This document shows positions 16,914-25,644 of a stretch of DNA of 64,000 nucleotides, in pieces. The stretch covers positions 2,453,001 to 2,517,000 of the forward strand of contig NZ_CP136684.1 in NCBI RefSeq assembly GCF_032921865.1, given 5' to 3'. The translations under genes were made by a program, and so were the position numbers. The notes under the pieces were generated by a model. That model saw only the letters and a program-made list of their open reading frames with translations, was not told the origin of the DNA and made no database searches. Source of the DNA: Thalassospira lucentensis (GTDB taxonomy: Bacteria; Pseudomonadota; Alphaproteobacteria; Rhodospirillales; Thalassospiraceae). Position 1 is the first letter of the stretch, and each line of letters starts with the position of its first letter.

Positions 16914-17402
16914 CTAAAACGCCAGCGGCGCATTATCGACGACCTCTTTCATCACGAAAAATGTTCGCGTTTGCCGGACACCGGGAAGCGCGATCAGTTG
17001 GTCACCATGCAGGTGATTGAAGTCCGCCATGTCGCGGACCCGGATTTTCAGGAAGTAATCGAAATCCCCCGCCACCAGATGGCAATCAAGGATGAAGGGC
17101 AGTTTGCGGCACGCGGTTTCGAACGCGGCGAAGCTGTCTGGCGTTGATCGGTCCAGCACCACGCCAACCATCACCAGTGCGGCGCGATCCACCTTGTCCG
17201 GGGCGATCTGGGCGCGGATGGAGGTGATATATCCTTCCTCGAACAGGCGTTGCATCCGGCGGTGGCAGGTGGCCGGGCTGACATTGACCCGTTTGGCGAT
17301 ATCGGCATTACCCATCCGCCCGTCAGTTTGCAGCAGGCGCAGAATCTTTTGATCAATGCGGTCTATCGGGGCGGCATTCGCGGGGCTGGCAGGCTGCGTC
17401 AT
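16914..17402 (-). CDS. Lrp/AsnC-family regulator, AcdR-like
   Basis: 162 residues. An N-terminal helix-turn-helix (DQKILRLLQTDGRMGNADIAKRVNVSPATCHRRM) precedes the RAM ligand domain (GVRQTRTFFVMKEVV at its end). GGAAGG sits seven bases before ATG 17402; the earlier ATG at 17447 lacks one. It is divergent from the ACC deaminase gene across 179 bases, the arrangement in which Lrp-type AcdR controls acdS in other proteobacteria. Regulation by ACC is an inference from that arrangement. Confidence 0.85.
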   Translation of the reverse strand: MTQPASPANAAPIDRIDQKILRLLQTDGRMGNADIAKRVNVSPATCHRRMQRLFEEGYITSIRAQIAPDKVDRAALVMVGVVLDRSTPDSFAAFETACRKLPFILDCHLVAGDFDYFLKIRVRDMADFNHLHGDQLIALPGVRQTRTFFVMKEVVDNAPLAF

Positions 17403-17581
17403 GAAAGAACCTTCCGGAATTCTGTAAGTTTTCGAAATTCTAGGCACATTTTTTCATATGATGAAAGCTTCGCGTGAAAAATTGGCACGAAGTTCGAGCG
17501 CACCTTTCACGCGCTTGGCGCTAGCATTTCCCCTTCATGAGGTTCGTTTCCCATGTCGTTCTGCAAATCAGGGAGTGCGCG

Positions 17582-18598
17582 ATGCGCCTGGATAAATTTG
17601 AAAAATACAAACTGACCTTTGGCCCGACCCCGATCGAGGCCCTGCCGCGTCTTTCCGCCCATCTTGGCGGCGATGTCGAACTTTATGCCAAGCGCGAAGA
17701 TTGCAATTCCGGTCTTGCCTTTGGCGGCAATAAAGTCCGCAAGATGGAATATATCATCCCCGATGCGATCAAATCCGGGGCAGATACCCTTGTCACCATC
17801 GGTGGTGTGCAATCCAACCACACAAGGCAGGTCGCGGCCATCGCCGCCAAGATCGGCATGAAATGCCGTCTGGTGCAGGAAAGCTGGGTGCCGTTCAATG
17901 ACGCGGTTTATGACCGGGTCGGCAACATATTGATGAGCCGCGTCATGGGGGCGGAGATCGAACTGGTCGACGAGGGTTTTGATATAGGTATCCGCGAAAG
18001 CTGGGAAGCCGCCCTTGAGGATGTGAAGGCCAAGGGTGGGGTGCCTTACCCGATCCCCGCCGGGGCATCGGTGCATAAATATGGCGGGCTTGGCTTTGTC
18101 GGCTTTGCCGAGGAAGTCCGCGCCCAGGAAGCCGAACTTGGCTTTAAATTCGATTATGTCGTGGTCTGCACCGTGACCGGTTCCACCCATGCTGGCATGG
18201 CGGTCGGTTTTGCCGCCGATGGTCGGGCCGATAAGGTGGTCGGCATTGATGCATCCGGCACGCCCGAACAGACCCGCGCACAGGTTCTGGCGATTGCCCA
18301 GAAAACAGCTGATCTGGTCGAACTTGAAGGCGGTATTTCTGATCGGGACCTTACCCTGATCGAAGATTACGCCTATCCGGCTTATGGCGTACCGTCCGAT
18401 GAAACCAACGAGGCGATCCGCCTGTGTGGCCGTCTCGAAGGCATGATGACCGACCCGGTTTACGAAGGCAAATCGATGCAGGGCATGATCGATCTGGTCA
18501 AAAAGGGCTATTTCCCCAAGGGGTCGAAAGTCCTTTACGCCCATCTTGGCGGTGTGCCTGCGATCAATGCTTATAGCTATCTGTATCGCAACGGCTGA
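17582..18598 (+). CDS. acdS: 1-Aminocyclopropane-1-carboxylate deaminase
   Basis: 338 residues, exactly the length of the classical enzyme. It is a PLP enzyme that cleaves ACC, the precursor of plant ethylene, to 2-oxobutanoate and ammonia. Positions that separate true ACC deaminases from D-cysteine desulfhydrase relatives are all present: Lys51 (FGGNKVRK), Ser78 (GVQSNHTRQ), Tyr294 and Glu295 (DPVYEGKSM) and Leu322 (HLGGVP). The diagnostic run [17 protein letters not shown] is also seen. The in-frame ATG at 17537 is rejected because 17582 gives the family N-terminus and follows GGGAG. Marine bacteria also carry it, perhaps to use ACC or related amino acids as nitrogen. Confidence 0.94.
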   Translation: MRLDKFEKYKLTFGPTPIEALPRLSAHLGGDVELYAKREDCNSGLAFGGNKVRKMEYIIPDAIKSGADTLVTIGGVQSNHTRQVAAIAAKIGMKCRLVQESWVPFNDAVYDRVGNILMSRVMGAEIELVDEGFDIGIRESWEAALEDVKAKGGVPYPIPAGASVHKYGGLGFVGFAEEVRAQEAELGFKFDYVVVCTVTGSTHAGMAVGFAADGRADKVVGIDASGTPEQTRAQVLAIAQKTADLVELEGGISDRDLTLIEDYAYPAYGVPSDETNEAIRLCGRLEGMMTDPVYEGKSMQGMIDLVKKGYFPKGSKVLYAHLGGVPAINAYSYLYRNG

Positions 18599-18633
18599 TT
18601 GCTGCTGCGCAAAGCCTGCACCCGCACCACGCC

Positions 18634-18656
18634 GTCATTCCCGTTCTGGCGGGAAT
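18634..18656. repeat. Short copy of the GTCATTCCCG repeat
   Basis: GTCATTCCCG-TTCT-GGCGGGAAT matches the first hairpin of the 10731-10814 element; the second half is missing. Confidence 0.6.
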
Positions 18657-18701
18657 TTGGTCTCCCACAGCTCTCCCTAGAGGACGGGGTGGTGCAAACG
18701 C

Positions 18702-18730
18702 AAAGGGGAAGCCGTTATGGCTTCCCCTTT
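18702..18730. terminator. Bidirectional terminator between acdS and the TRAP genes
   Basis: AAAGGGGAAG/CTTCCCCTTT with a nine-base loop between two convergent operons. Confidence 0.75.
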
Positions 18731-18761
18731 GTCGTTTCTGTTTCTATCGGCTTTGGTGATC

Positions 18762-20069
18762 CTACCGTCCGGTAATCCCCGGGAAGATGATCAGAAGGGC
18801 CACGGCCAGCACCTGCAGGCAGATGAACGGCACCAGCGCCTTGAAGATCGTGCCAAGCGTTATATCCGGTGGTGCCACCGATTTCAGATAGAACGCGGCG
18901 GGCCCGAATGGCGGGGAAAGGAAGCTGACTTGCATGTTCATCGCAAACAGAACCCCGAACCACACCGGGTCATAGCCAAGCTGTTTGATGATCGGCACAA
19001 AGATCGGCATGGTCAGAAGCGCGATCCCGACCCAGTCCAGGAACATGCCGAGCACAAACAGGATCAGCATCATGAACAGGATGATGATCGTCGGATCATC
19101 GGAAATGCCGGTGATCAGGGCCGATACGAACTTAATACCGCCCATCAGGTTGAACACCCCGACAAGGGCCGATGCGCCAATCCCGATCCAGACGATCATG
19201 CCGCAGGTCGACAGCGTCTGAAGCGATGCGGCCTTAAGCATCGAGAGCGAAAACTCGCGCCGAACGATGGTCGATGCAACCACACCGGCAACGCCAACGG
19301 CGGAGGCTTCGGTGACCGATGCAATCCCGCCATAGATCGAGCCCAGAACGCAGATCACAACAAGGATCGGCAGGAACAGACCCTTGAGAAGGCGTATTTT
19401 TTCCTCGGTCGGGATTTTTTCGGTGCGCGGCGGCGGGGCGATGTTATCGCCGGTGTAGCTTCGGAACAGCACATAGGCGACATAGAAACCCGCCAGCATG
19501 AAACCCGGAATGAAGGATGCGGTAAACAGATCGCCGATTGATACGTTCGCGGTCAGGCCATAGATGATCAGAACGATCGAGGGTGGCACCATCGTGCCCA
19601 GCGACCCGCCGGCACAAACCACACCGATGGCAAGGTTTTTGTCATATCCCTGACGGAGCATCTGCGGCAGGGCCAGCAGGCCCAGCAGCACGATTTCGCC
19701 GCCGATGATGCCACTCATGGCGGCCAGGATCACGGCGACAAAAATCGTCTGGACCGCGACCCCGCCCTTAAGCCGCCCGCCAAACAGGCGCATGGCTTCG
19801 AACAGGTCCCTGGCGATGCCGGATCGATCAAGGATCGCCGCCATCATCACGAACATCGGGACCGAGACAAAGACAAAGGATGACACAAACGAATAGACCC
19901 GGCTGGTGATCAGCGGCACCGCCATCGGCCCGAACCAGCCAAGGGTGAATATCAGGGCAATCAACAGGGTCACAAATGCCAGCGGCATGCCGGTTATCAA
20001 AAAACCAAGCAGCAGCACGAACATCGCAAGCGTGCCATATTCAATGCCAAGGGACTGCAAATCAAACAT
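18762..20069 (-). CDS. TRAP transporter large permease (DctM type)
   Basis: 435 residues, about twelve membrane helices, the ion-coupled transport subunit of a tripartite TRAP system. Signature stretches include FVSVPMFVMMAAILDRSG, GIIGGEIVLLGLLALP, VVCAGGSLGTMVPPSIVLIIYG and SVTEASAVGVAGV. It is the last gene of gntK-dctP-dctQ-dctM. Unusually, 149 bases separate it from dctQ, where TRAP permease genes normally abut or overlap, and I see no gene in that gap. Confidence 0.93.
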   Translation of the reverse strand: MFDLQSLGIEYGTLAMFVLLLGFLITGMPLAFVTLLIALIFTLGWFGPMAVPLITSRVYSFVSSFVFVSVPMFVMMAAILDRSGIARDLFEAMRLFGGRLKGGVAVQTIFVAVILAAMSGIIGGEIVLLGLLALPQMLRQGYDKNLAIGVVCAGGSLGTMVPPSIVLIIYGLTANVSIGDLFTASFIPGFMLAGFYVAYVLFRSYTGDNIAPPPRTEKIPTEEKIRLLKGLFLPILVVICVLGSIYGGIASVTEASAVGVAGVVASTIVRREFSLSMLKAASLQTLSTCGMIVWIGIGASALVGVFNLMGGIKFVSALITGISDDPTIIILFMMLILFVLGMFLDWVGIALLTMPIFVPIIKQLGYDPVWFGVLFAMNMQVSFLSPPFGPAAFYLKSVAPPDITLGTIFKALVPFICLQVLAVALLIIFPGITGR

Positions 20070-20218
20070 CGGGATTTATCCTGTTACGCCGGATATAATT
20101 GTTTCCATGCCGTGCATGAGCGGACCCGTTCATCGGTGATGCTGCCGGGCAGAATGACGGGGCCAAATTCACACGTAATATGATGTGGCTTTTAAGGTGT
20201 TCCGGGATGTTTCGCAGG

Positions 20219-20854
20219 TCAGTCATGGCCTGTTCCCGTACCGGAATTTGCACCTGCATAATCAGGTTTTGCGCGCATATAATTGATCGTCAGAATGACA
20301 AACTGGATCGTCAGGGCGATCAGAACGAACAGCATGAAAATCTTGAGCAACCCCGGATAGGGCGCATTGAACGCGCTGCCGGTGGTTTCCAGATGGATAT
20401 CCCCACCCGGTTTGAATGCCGCGCGTTTGACCATCAACCATGCCGCCCAGGCAAAGAAGCCTGACGAGATCGCGCAAACGACTGAAATGCCGATATCAAG
20501 TGCGCGCCGGAACCGCGGACCGGCGATGTCATAGATGATGACAACCCGGATATGCTTGTTGCGCGATGCGCAGTAAAGCCCGCCAAACACAAAGCCGACG
20601 GCTGATAAAAACGTCGTTGTTTCATGGGCCCAAAGGGTCGGGCTGTTGAAGACATGACGCATGAAAATTTCGAAAATCAGGATGCCCATCGCCAACAGGA
20701 AACCGAGCGCGAAGATCGAACTGATTTTGTCGACAGCCCTGCCAAACAGGCCGGAAACAGTCGGGACCGGTTCGGGGGTGCCATCGGGCTCTATCGCCAG
20801 ATCCGGGGTGGGCGGGATGTCGCTATGTGCCGGTTTTTCCGGTGTCGGGGCCAT
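20219..20854 (-). CDS. TRAP transporter small permease (DctQ type)
   Basis: 211 residues. An unusually long, Pro-rich cytoplasmic N-terminus (about 45 residues) precedes four helices: SIFALGFLLAMGILIFEIFM, TTTFLSAVGFVFGGLYCA, ISVVCAISSGFFAWAAWLM and IFMLFVLIALTIQFVILTI. ATG 20854 is preceded by AAGGA at eight bases; the frame is open to an ATG at 20917 but that region is non-conserved. It scaffolds the DctM subunit. Confidence 0.85.
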   Translation of the reverse strand: MAPTPEKPAHSDIPPTPDLAIEPDGTPEPVPTVSGLFGRAVDKISSIFALGFLLAMGILIFEIFMRHVFNSPTLWAHETTTFLSAVGFVFGGLYCASRNKHIRVVIIYDIAGPRFRRALDIGISVVCAISSGFFAWAAWLMVKRAAFKPGGDIHLETTGSAFNAPYPGLLKIFMLFVLIALTIQFVILTINYMRAKPDYAGANSGTGTGHD

Positions 20855-20963
20855 TTTCGCAATCCTTGCAGGGACAGGGAATACAATCCGGCAACGGGGA
20901 GGACCGCATCGCCCCATATCGTCTCTTATATCGGGCTTGGCCGGATTGTATCAGCTTGTCACC

Positions 20964-20990
20964 GGCGGGCCCGAAAGGCCGGGCACCGCC
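20964..20990 (-). other. Stem-loop between dctP and dctQ
   Basis: GGCGG...CCGCC with an inner GGCC/GGCC stem in the 183-base gap after dctP. Such hairpins often stabilise the binding-protein message and dampen permease expression. There is no T run. Confidence 0.35.
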
Positions 20991-21037
20991 GATGACAGGG
21001 TTTATTTTGCCGTGATCCTATGACCGTGCGGTCACAA

Positions 21038-22066
21038 TCAGATCATGCCTTGCGCGGTCAGATACTTGATCAGTGTATCATAAACCTTCTGGGCATTTTC
21101 CGAACGACCGGCGACTTTTTCCCACTGGCTGGTGGCGATTTTACGGAATTTGTTGCGCTCCTCGGCCGACCAGTTGTGGATGGTCACACCGCCCTCGGCA
21201 CGTGCCTTGGCAACGGCTTCCATGTCTTTCATCGCAAGCTGTGCGTCCATGTCGCGCGCCATATCGCGGACCGAAACCTCAAGGATGGTCTGAAGGTCTT
21301 CGGGCATGGAATCCCATTTCGCCTTGTTCACCGAAACTTCAAGCATCGGCATGGAATGGAAGCCCGGATAGACCGGATGTTTCGCAACGTCATGCAGGCC
21401 CATTGCCTGGTTGGTCGAGAACACGGTCGCATCCGCGGCATCAATCACCTTTTTATCAAGGGATGTGAAAACTTCGGACTGCGGAATGTTCACCGGCGAC
21501 GCACCGGCCGCGGCAAAGACTTCCTGCACCATGCCTTCGGGTGCGCGCATTTTAAGGCCTTTAAGATCGGCAACACCGTCAAGCGGCTTGGACGAAACGA
21601 ATGCTTCCAGACCCGGGGTTACAGCCCCGATGAAATGCAGGCCATAGGGTTCAAGCATTTCATTCATCAGTTCCTTGCCGCCGCCATATTCGACGAAACG
21701 CAGCATTTCGGACGGTGCCGACCATGCCCCAACCGGGTTGGCGATCAGGCCGAATGCCGGGTCCTTGCCGGTGAAATAGCTGGTGTCGGTGATGTGACCA
21801 TCGATGATGCCTGCAGCAATCGCGTCCTGGGTTTCGGCATGTTCGACGACCGAGTTGACCGGAAGCATTTCAACAGCAATGCGTCCGCCCGACATTTTGC
21901 CAACGCGTGCGGCCCATTCCTGTTCGATGACGAAGTTCGGCACACCGGCCGCATCGCTTGACTGGACTTTAAGGGTGAATTCCTGTGCATTTGCGGCCAG
22001 CGGCGATGCCATCATCAGGCTGGCGGCAAGTGCGGTTCCGGCGAGTGTCTTGAACGATAGGGTCAT
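21038..22066 (-). CDS. TRAP transporter solute-binding protein (DctP type)
   Basis: 342 residues with a signal peptide ending SPLAANAQ^E. The segment GLKMRAPEGMVQEVFAAAGASPVNIPQSEVF in its parts (LKMRAPEG, the carboxylate-binding Arg, and ASPVNIPQSEV) is the DctP hallmark, so the ligand is likely an organic acid. Its ATG overlaps the gluconokinase stop by four bases (ATGA), which argues for a sugar acid such as gluconate as cargo. That is an inference from the partner gene. Confidence 0.9.
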   Translation of the reverse strand: MTLSFKTLAGTALAASLMMASPLAANAQEFTLKVQSSDAAGVPNFVIEQEWAARVGKMSGGRIAVEMLPVNSVVEHAETQDAIAAGIIDGHITDTSYFTGKDPAFGLIANPVGAWSAPSEMLRFVEYGGGKELMNEMLEPYGLHFIGAVTPGLEAFVSSKPLDGVADLKGLKMRAPEGMVQEVFAAAGASPVNIPQSEVFTSLDKKVIDAADATVFSTNQAMGLHDVAKHPVYPGFHSMPMLEVSVNKAKWDSMPEDLQTILEVSVRDMARDMDAQLAMKDMEAVAKARAEGGVTIHNWSAEERNKFRKIATSQWEKVAGRSENAQKVYDTLIKYLTAQGMI

Positions 22067-22674
22067 TTGTCTTCTCCCTGGGTTACCGGTTTTCCGGCGG
22101 TCTTATGCGTTTTGGTGGATGGACTGTCGATTTCGCCTGCTGCAAGACGCGCAGCAATGGCCGAAACCACGGCTTCAATCGGGGCGTCGATGGAAACAGT
22201 CACGCTGATCTCGTCCGGCCCCAGCGGTTCGAGATCGGCCAACTGACTGTCAAGCAATCCGGGCGGCATGAAATGGCCGACCCGGCGATCCAGCCGGGAC
22301 CGGATCACTTCGCGCGAACCGTCCAGAAAAACGAATGTTGCAGGTTCCATATGGTCCCGCAGAAAATCGCGATAACGCCGTTTCAGTGCCGAGCAGGCGA
22401 TAAAGATTTTCGGCGTGACGGAACCGGTATCAATTCCAAGTGCGGCCTGTTTGGCCGCCGCACTGAGCGACGCCAGCCAAGGCCAGCGCATCTCGTCATT
22501 TAGCGGCATGCCGTTACGCATGTTTTCGACATTTTGCGGAGGATGATAATCGTCGGCGTCAAGCCACACACCATTACAGGCGTTGGCAAGGCGTTGCGCG
22601 ACCTCGGTTTTGCCCGATCCGCTGACACCCATCACGATGAGAAATTCGGCTTTGATGGCTGTTCCTCCCGCCAC
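22063..22674 (-). CDS. gntK: Gluconokinase
   Basis: Up to 203 residues. It phosphorylates gluconate to 6-phosphogluconate. The P-loop GVSGSGKTE, the conserved LDADDYHPPQNVENMRNGMPLND (in parts) and CSALKRRYRDFLR identify the family. It is the first gene of the TRAP operon. The start is odd: the only canonical in-frame codon before the P-loop is GTG at 22674, which has no ribosome site, while a perfect GGGAGGA stands six bases before an ATC codon at 22656 that would give the normal family N-terminus (xKAEFLIVMGVSGSGK). A C-terminal tail of about 25 residues (SPSTKTHKTAGKPVTQGEDK) extends past the usual end. Confidence 0.92.
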   Translation of the reverse strand: MAGGTAIKAEFLIVMGVSGSGKTEVAQRLANACNGVWLDADDYHPPQNVENMRNGMPLNDEMRWPWLASLSAAAKQAALGIDTGSVTPKIFIACSALKRRYRDFLRDHMEPATFVFLDGSREVIRSRLDRRVGHFMPPGLLDSQLADLEPLGPDEISVTVSIDAPIEAVVSAIAARLAAGEIDSPSTKTHKTAGKPVTQGEDK

Positions 22675-22718
22675 TTCATTTTCGACTTTTCTTTATGCGG
22701 GTCTTGCCCGTCATTGTT

Positions 22719-22732
22719 TGTTAGCGCTAACA
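22719..22732. promoter_or_regulatory. LacI-family operator 1
   Basis: The perfect 14-base palindrome TGTTAGCGCTAACA with the central CG of LacI/GntR operators, in the intergenic region between gntK and the LacI-type regulator. Confidence 0.85.
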
Positions 22733-22735
22733 TAA

Positions 22736-22749
22736 TGATAGCGCTAACA
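22736..22749. promoter_or_regulatory. LacI-family operator 2
   Basis: TGATAGCGCTAACA, one mismatch from operator 1, centres 17 bases apart. The pair covers the divergent promoter region. Confidence 0.8.
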
Positions 22750-22816
22750 TCGAGTCAACAGATATTGTGAAACCTGCGGATCGCGGATATGAGGAAGAAG
22801 GTATGAGAAGGGAAAC

Positions 22817-23842
22817 ATGAGAAAACGCAGAGGGGCCGGACGGCCGACCATCGCTGATGTGGCCGACAGGGCCGGTGTCAGCACGATCACCGTTTCACGG
22901 GCCTTGCGTGATCCGGCCAAGGTTTCCGAAGCATTGCGTGAACGTATTGATGCCGCGGTTCGCAAGCTTGATTACGTTCCCCATTCCCATGCCAGTGCGC
23001 TGGCATCCTCGCGTTCCAACATTGTTGGCGTGATCGTGCCGTCGCTGACCAACAACGTGTTTGCCGATACCCTGCGTGCGATTTATGACGAGCTCGAACA
23101 GGGACCGCTTCAGGTACAGCTTGGCAATTCGCGTTATGTCGCCGCCGAGGAAGAACGCCTGATCCGTATATTCCTGAGCCAGCGTCCGGCTGCTCTGATC
23201 GTTGCCGGTGGCGATCAGACCAAAGCAGCGCGCGCCTTGCTTGAAAAGGCAGATTGCCCGGTGGTCCAGATCATGGAAGTCGATCCGGACCCCATTGATA
23301 TGATGGTTGGCTTTTCGCATTTCGAAGGCGGGCGGGCGGCTGGCCTTCACCTGTTGCAGCGCGGCTATCGCAGGATCGGTTTCATCGGCGCACGGATGGA
23401 TCCGCGGTCACGTCGCCGTATGGAAGGTTTTGCCGAAGCATTGCGATCATCGGGGCGGTATGACTCGGAACTTTTCATGACAACAACCCGGTCATCAAGC
23501 ACGTCGCTGGGTGCGGAGCTGATCGGGGCGTTACGCGAAAAAAGGCCCGATATAGAAGCGGTTTTCTGCAACAACGATGACATGGCGCTGGGTGTTCTGT
23601 TCGGCTGCCAGCATGCCAGGCTGCGCGTGCCCGAAGATCTCGGCATCATCGGTTTCAACGATCTTGAAATGATGGCGGCGGCCTGTCCGTCACTGACCAG
23701 CATCCGGACAAACCGCTACGGGATCGGCAAAACGGCAGTTGATATGATCAGCGCAAGACTGGATGGGGAAGGTCCGGAAAGCTGCGTTGTCGATCTTGGT
23801 TTCCAGTTGCAGGAACGTCAAAGCACCGCACGGCGGGCCTGA
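22817..23842 (+). CDS. LacI-family regulator (GntR/GntH-like) of the gluconate-type operon
   Basis: 341 residues. The DNA-binding head RPTIADVADRAGVSTITVSRALRDP is followed by the hinge helix YVPHSHASALAS and a periplasmic-binding-like sensor domain (NIVGVIVPSLTNNVFADTLRAI, then IGFNDLEMMAAACPSLTSIRTNRYGIG). It is divergent from gntK-dctPQM and two matching operators lie between, so it very likely represses both. By analogy with gluconate repressors the inducer would be gluconate or a phosphorylated product. AAGGGAAAC precedes the ATG. Confidence 0.9.
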   Translation: MRKRRGAGRPTIADVADRAGVSTITVSRALRDPAKVSEALRERIDAAVRKLDYVPHSHASALASSRSNIVGVIVPSLTNNVFADTLRAIYDELEQGPLQVQLGNSRYVAAEEERLIRIFLSQRPAALIVAGGDQTKAARALLEKADCPVVQIMEVDPDPIDMMVGFSHFEGGRAAGLHLLQRGYRRIGFIGARMDPRSRRRMEGFAEALRSSGRYDSELFMTTTRSSSTSLGAELIGALREKRPDIEAVFCNNDDMALGVLFGCQHARLRVPEDLGIIGFNDLEMMAAACPSLTSIRTNRYGIGKTAVDMISARLDGEGPESCVVDLGFQLQERQSTARRA

Positions 23843-23867
23843 TATCCTGTTCTGATCGCGCCAGTTG

Positions 23868-24437
23868 CTAATTCCGATGGATCGGGAAACGCCCGGCAAG
23901 CTCGGCCACGAGTTCCTTTGGTCCCGAAATCCGCATACATGTGCCTTCGGCATCGAACTGTCGGTCCAGAACGGTGATGCCATCCTGTGCGCAGGCCTGC
24001 TCCAGCGTTCCGGCATCGGAAAAACCGGCAAACAGGTCTGCTTCACCCTGCGGGACATAATCGATGACGTCGGCAACGCTGCAAACCGCATTGGCAGCAC
24101 CGCTATAAGCCCGCACCAACCCGCCGGTGCCAAGTTTTACACCGCCAAAATAACGGGTGACGATCACCGCGACATTAATCAGGTCGCGCCCCTGAAGAAC
24201 CTTAAGGCACGGAACACCGGATGTGCCCGATGGCTCCCCGTCATCCTTGCCATGCTCGATCAACTGGTTTTCGTCATTCAGATACCGATAGGCCGTGACA
24301 TGGTGATTGGCCTTGGGGTGGGCGACGCGCAATTCTGCAAGCCTTGTCGCGAGATGGTCATAAGGGACCAGTTCGGCCAGAAAGCGCGATTTCTTTTCTT
24401 CGGTTTCGGCAAATGCGGGGCGGGTGACGGTTTTCAT
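23868..24437 (-). CDS. YigZ/IMPACT-family protein (UPF0029)
   Basis: 189 residues. The family core is seen as KSRFLAELVPYD, HHVTAYRYLNDENQ, DDGEPSGTSGVPCLKVLQG and VTRYFGGVKLGTGGLVRAYSGAA. The C-terminal ferredoxin-like half is DUF1949-type. The molecular role is not established; relatives modulate translation or bind nucleic acid. ATG 24437 is used since MKTVTRPAFAETEEKKSRF is the normal start. It lies 48 bases after the TauE-type gene on the same strand. Confidence 0.9.
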   Translation of the reverse strand: MKTVTRPAFAETEEKKSRFLAELVPYDHLATRLAELRVAHPKANHHVTAYRYLNDENQLIEHGKDDGEPSGTSGVPCLKVLQGRDLINVAVIVTRYFGGVKLGTGGLVRAYSGAANAVCSVADVIDYVPQGEADLFAGFSDAGTLEQACAQDGITVLDRQFDAEGTCMRISGPKELVAELAGRFPIHRN

Positions 24438-24485
24438 CACGACTGGATAGCAAAGGCAGGCGCATTGCACCAGCGTGCTAAAGTT

Positions 24486-25235
24486 TTACGACGGAGACAG
24501 CGCGAATTTGCCGATCAATATCGCCCCGAAAATAATCAGCATGACCAGAACCACCTTGCGGAAGGTTTCGGCATCCATGCGGTTGCGCACCGCACTGCCA
24601 AGTTTGGTGCCAGCATAAACCGGAACCAGACCAGCCAAGGATATCCAGACGGTTTCAAGTGTCATCAACCCCATCCGCGTCAGGCCAAATGCCATCACGA
24701 TGCTTGAAAGGCTAAACGAGATATTGATGGCTTGGATAAAGCGTTTGGGATCAAGCCGCAATGACAGCAAAAAGGGCAGGACGGGCATGACTTGCGAGCC
24801 GGTAATGCCATTCACCAGCCCCGTGGCAAAACCGGAAACCGGTGCCAGATAGCGCGCGACTTTATCCGATAAAGGTTTGCCATGACGAAACAGCGTGATG
24901 GCCCCGTAATTCATTAAAACCAGTCCGAGCACCGCACCGGCCAGTATGCTGTCGACCATGCCAAGCACGGCAAGTCCGATCAAAAGCCCCGGGATGGTTG
25001 CCACAAACATCGGCCAGAACCGGTTGACGGTTTCGCGGAAATGCCCGGCCTGGGCCATGATGATCGAATTGCTGACAAGCGACGGAATGATCACAAGCGG
25101 CATCCCGGCCTTGAGCCCAAGTCCAAGGGCCAGGATCGGCAGGGCGGATGTCGAAAACCCCAGGCCGGTTGCGCCCTTTACAAAGGCTGCCACAAAATAG
25201 GCGCAGGCAATAATCGAAATTGTTTCAATGGACAT
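24486..25235 (-). CDS. TauE/SafE-family membrane permease
   Basis: 249 residues, about eight helices. KGATGLGFSTSALPILAL near the N-terminus and the later repeat SGFATGLVNGITGSQVMPVLPFLLS are the two halves of the TauE/SafE (DUF81) fold, used to export sulfite, sulfoacetate or other small anions. The substrate cannot be told; it is not beside sulfur genes here. The ATG at 25235 begins MSIETISIIACAYFVAAFVKG with no cleavable signal. Confidence 0.88.
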   Translation of the reverse strand: MSIETISIIACAYFVAAFVKGATGLGFSTSALPILALGLGLKAGMPLVIIPSLVSNSIIMAQAGHFRETVNRFWPMFVATIPGLLIGLAVLGMVDSILAGAVLGLVLMNYGAITLFRHGKPLSDKVARYLAPVSGFATGLVNGITGSQVMPVLPFLLSLRLDPKRFIQAINISFSLSSIVMAFGLTRMGLMTLETVWISLAGLVPVYAGTKLGSAVRNRMDAETFRKVVLVMLIIFGAILIGKFALSPS

Positions 25236-25644
25236 GGGGCTTCCGCAATGAGGTGTGGCGCGCGCAGTGTGCCGCGATATGGGGGATCGCGCAATTGAAT
25301 GCTGATGACTATTTGTTCTGACAGTATTGGGCGTGCCTGCTGTGTCGTTTGACGGGATGTCCGGATTCGAAGGATTTCCATCGTCCTTGCGGGAACGGGC
25401 TACTCCTCAAATCCATCTGCAATTGGTAATTTGGGGTGGAACTTTGCGTGTTGTTTGCGGCTATTGGCAAAAAATTGCGGGTTTTTCTTTGCGAATTGCA
25501 CGGAAGGGGTGGAAATGCGGTTGCAAAACCCGTATCAAGTTTGGCCCGGTTGACAGCGCCGGTTGAATGGGCGGAAATCCGCTGTGACGCTGATTATATG
25601 GTATAGTAACGGCATGATGAACATGCCGGATTGAGAGGAAGCAA
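25236..25644. other. Intergenic 409 bases upstream of the DAHP synthase gene
   Basis: Divergent promoter region. A frame of 79 codons starting with GTG at 25327 has no ribosome site or family resemblance and was not accepted. A TATAGT hexamer at about 25601 may be the -10 of the DAHP synthase promoter. No attenuator-like hairpin plus leader peptide was found. Confidence 0.5.

Noticed and set aside
18717-19541. 274-codon frame opposite the TRAP large permease
   Set aside because: Antisense shadow, very rich in Asp, Arg and His.
20070-20218. Possible gene between dctQ and dctM
   Set aside because: The only frame (65 codons) overlaps both genes and matches nothing; the gap is noted as odd only.
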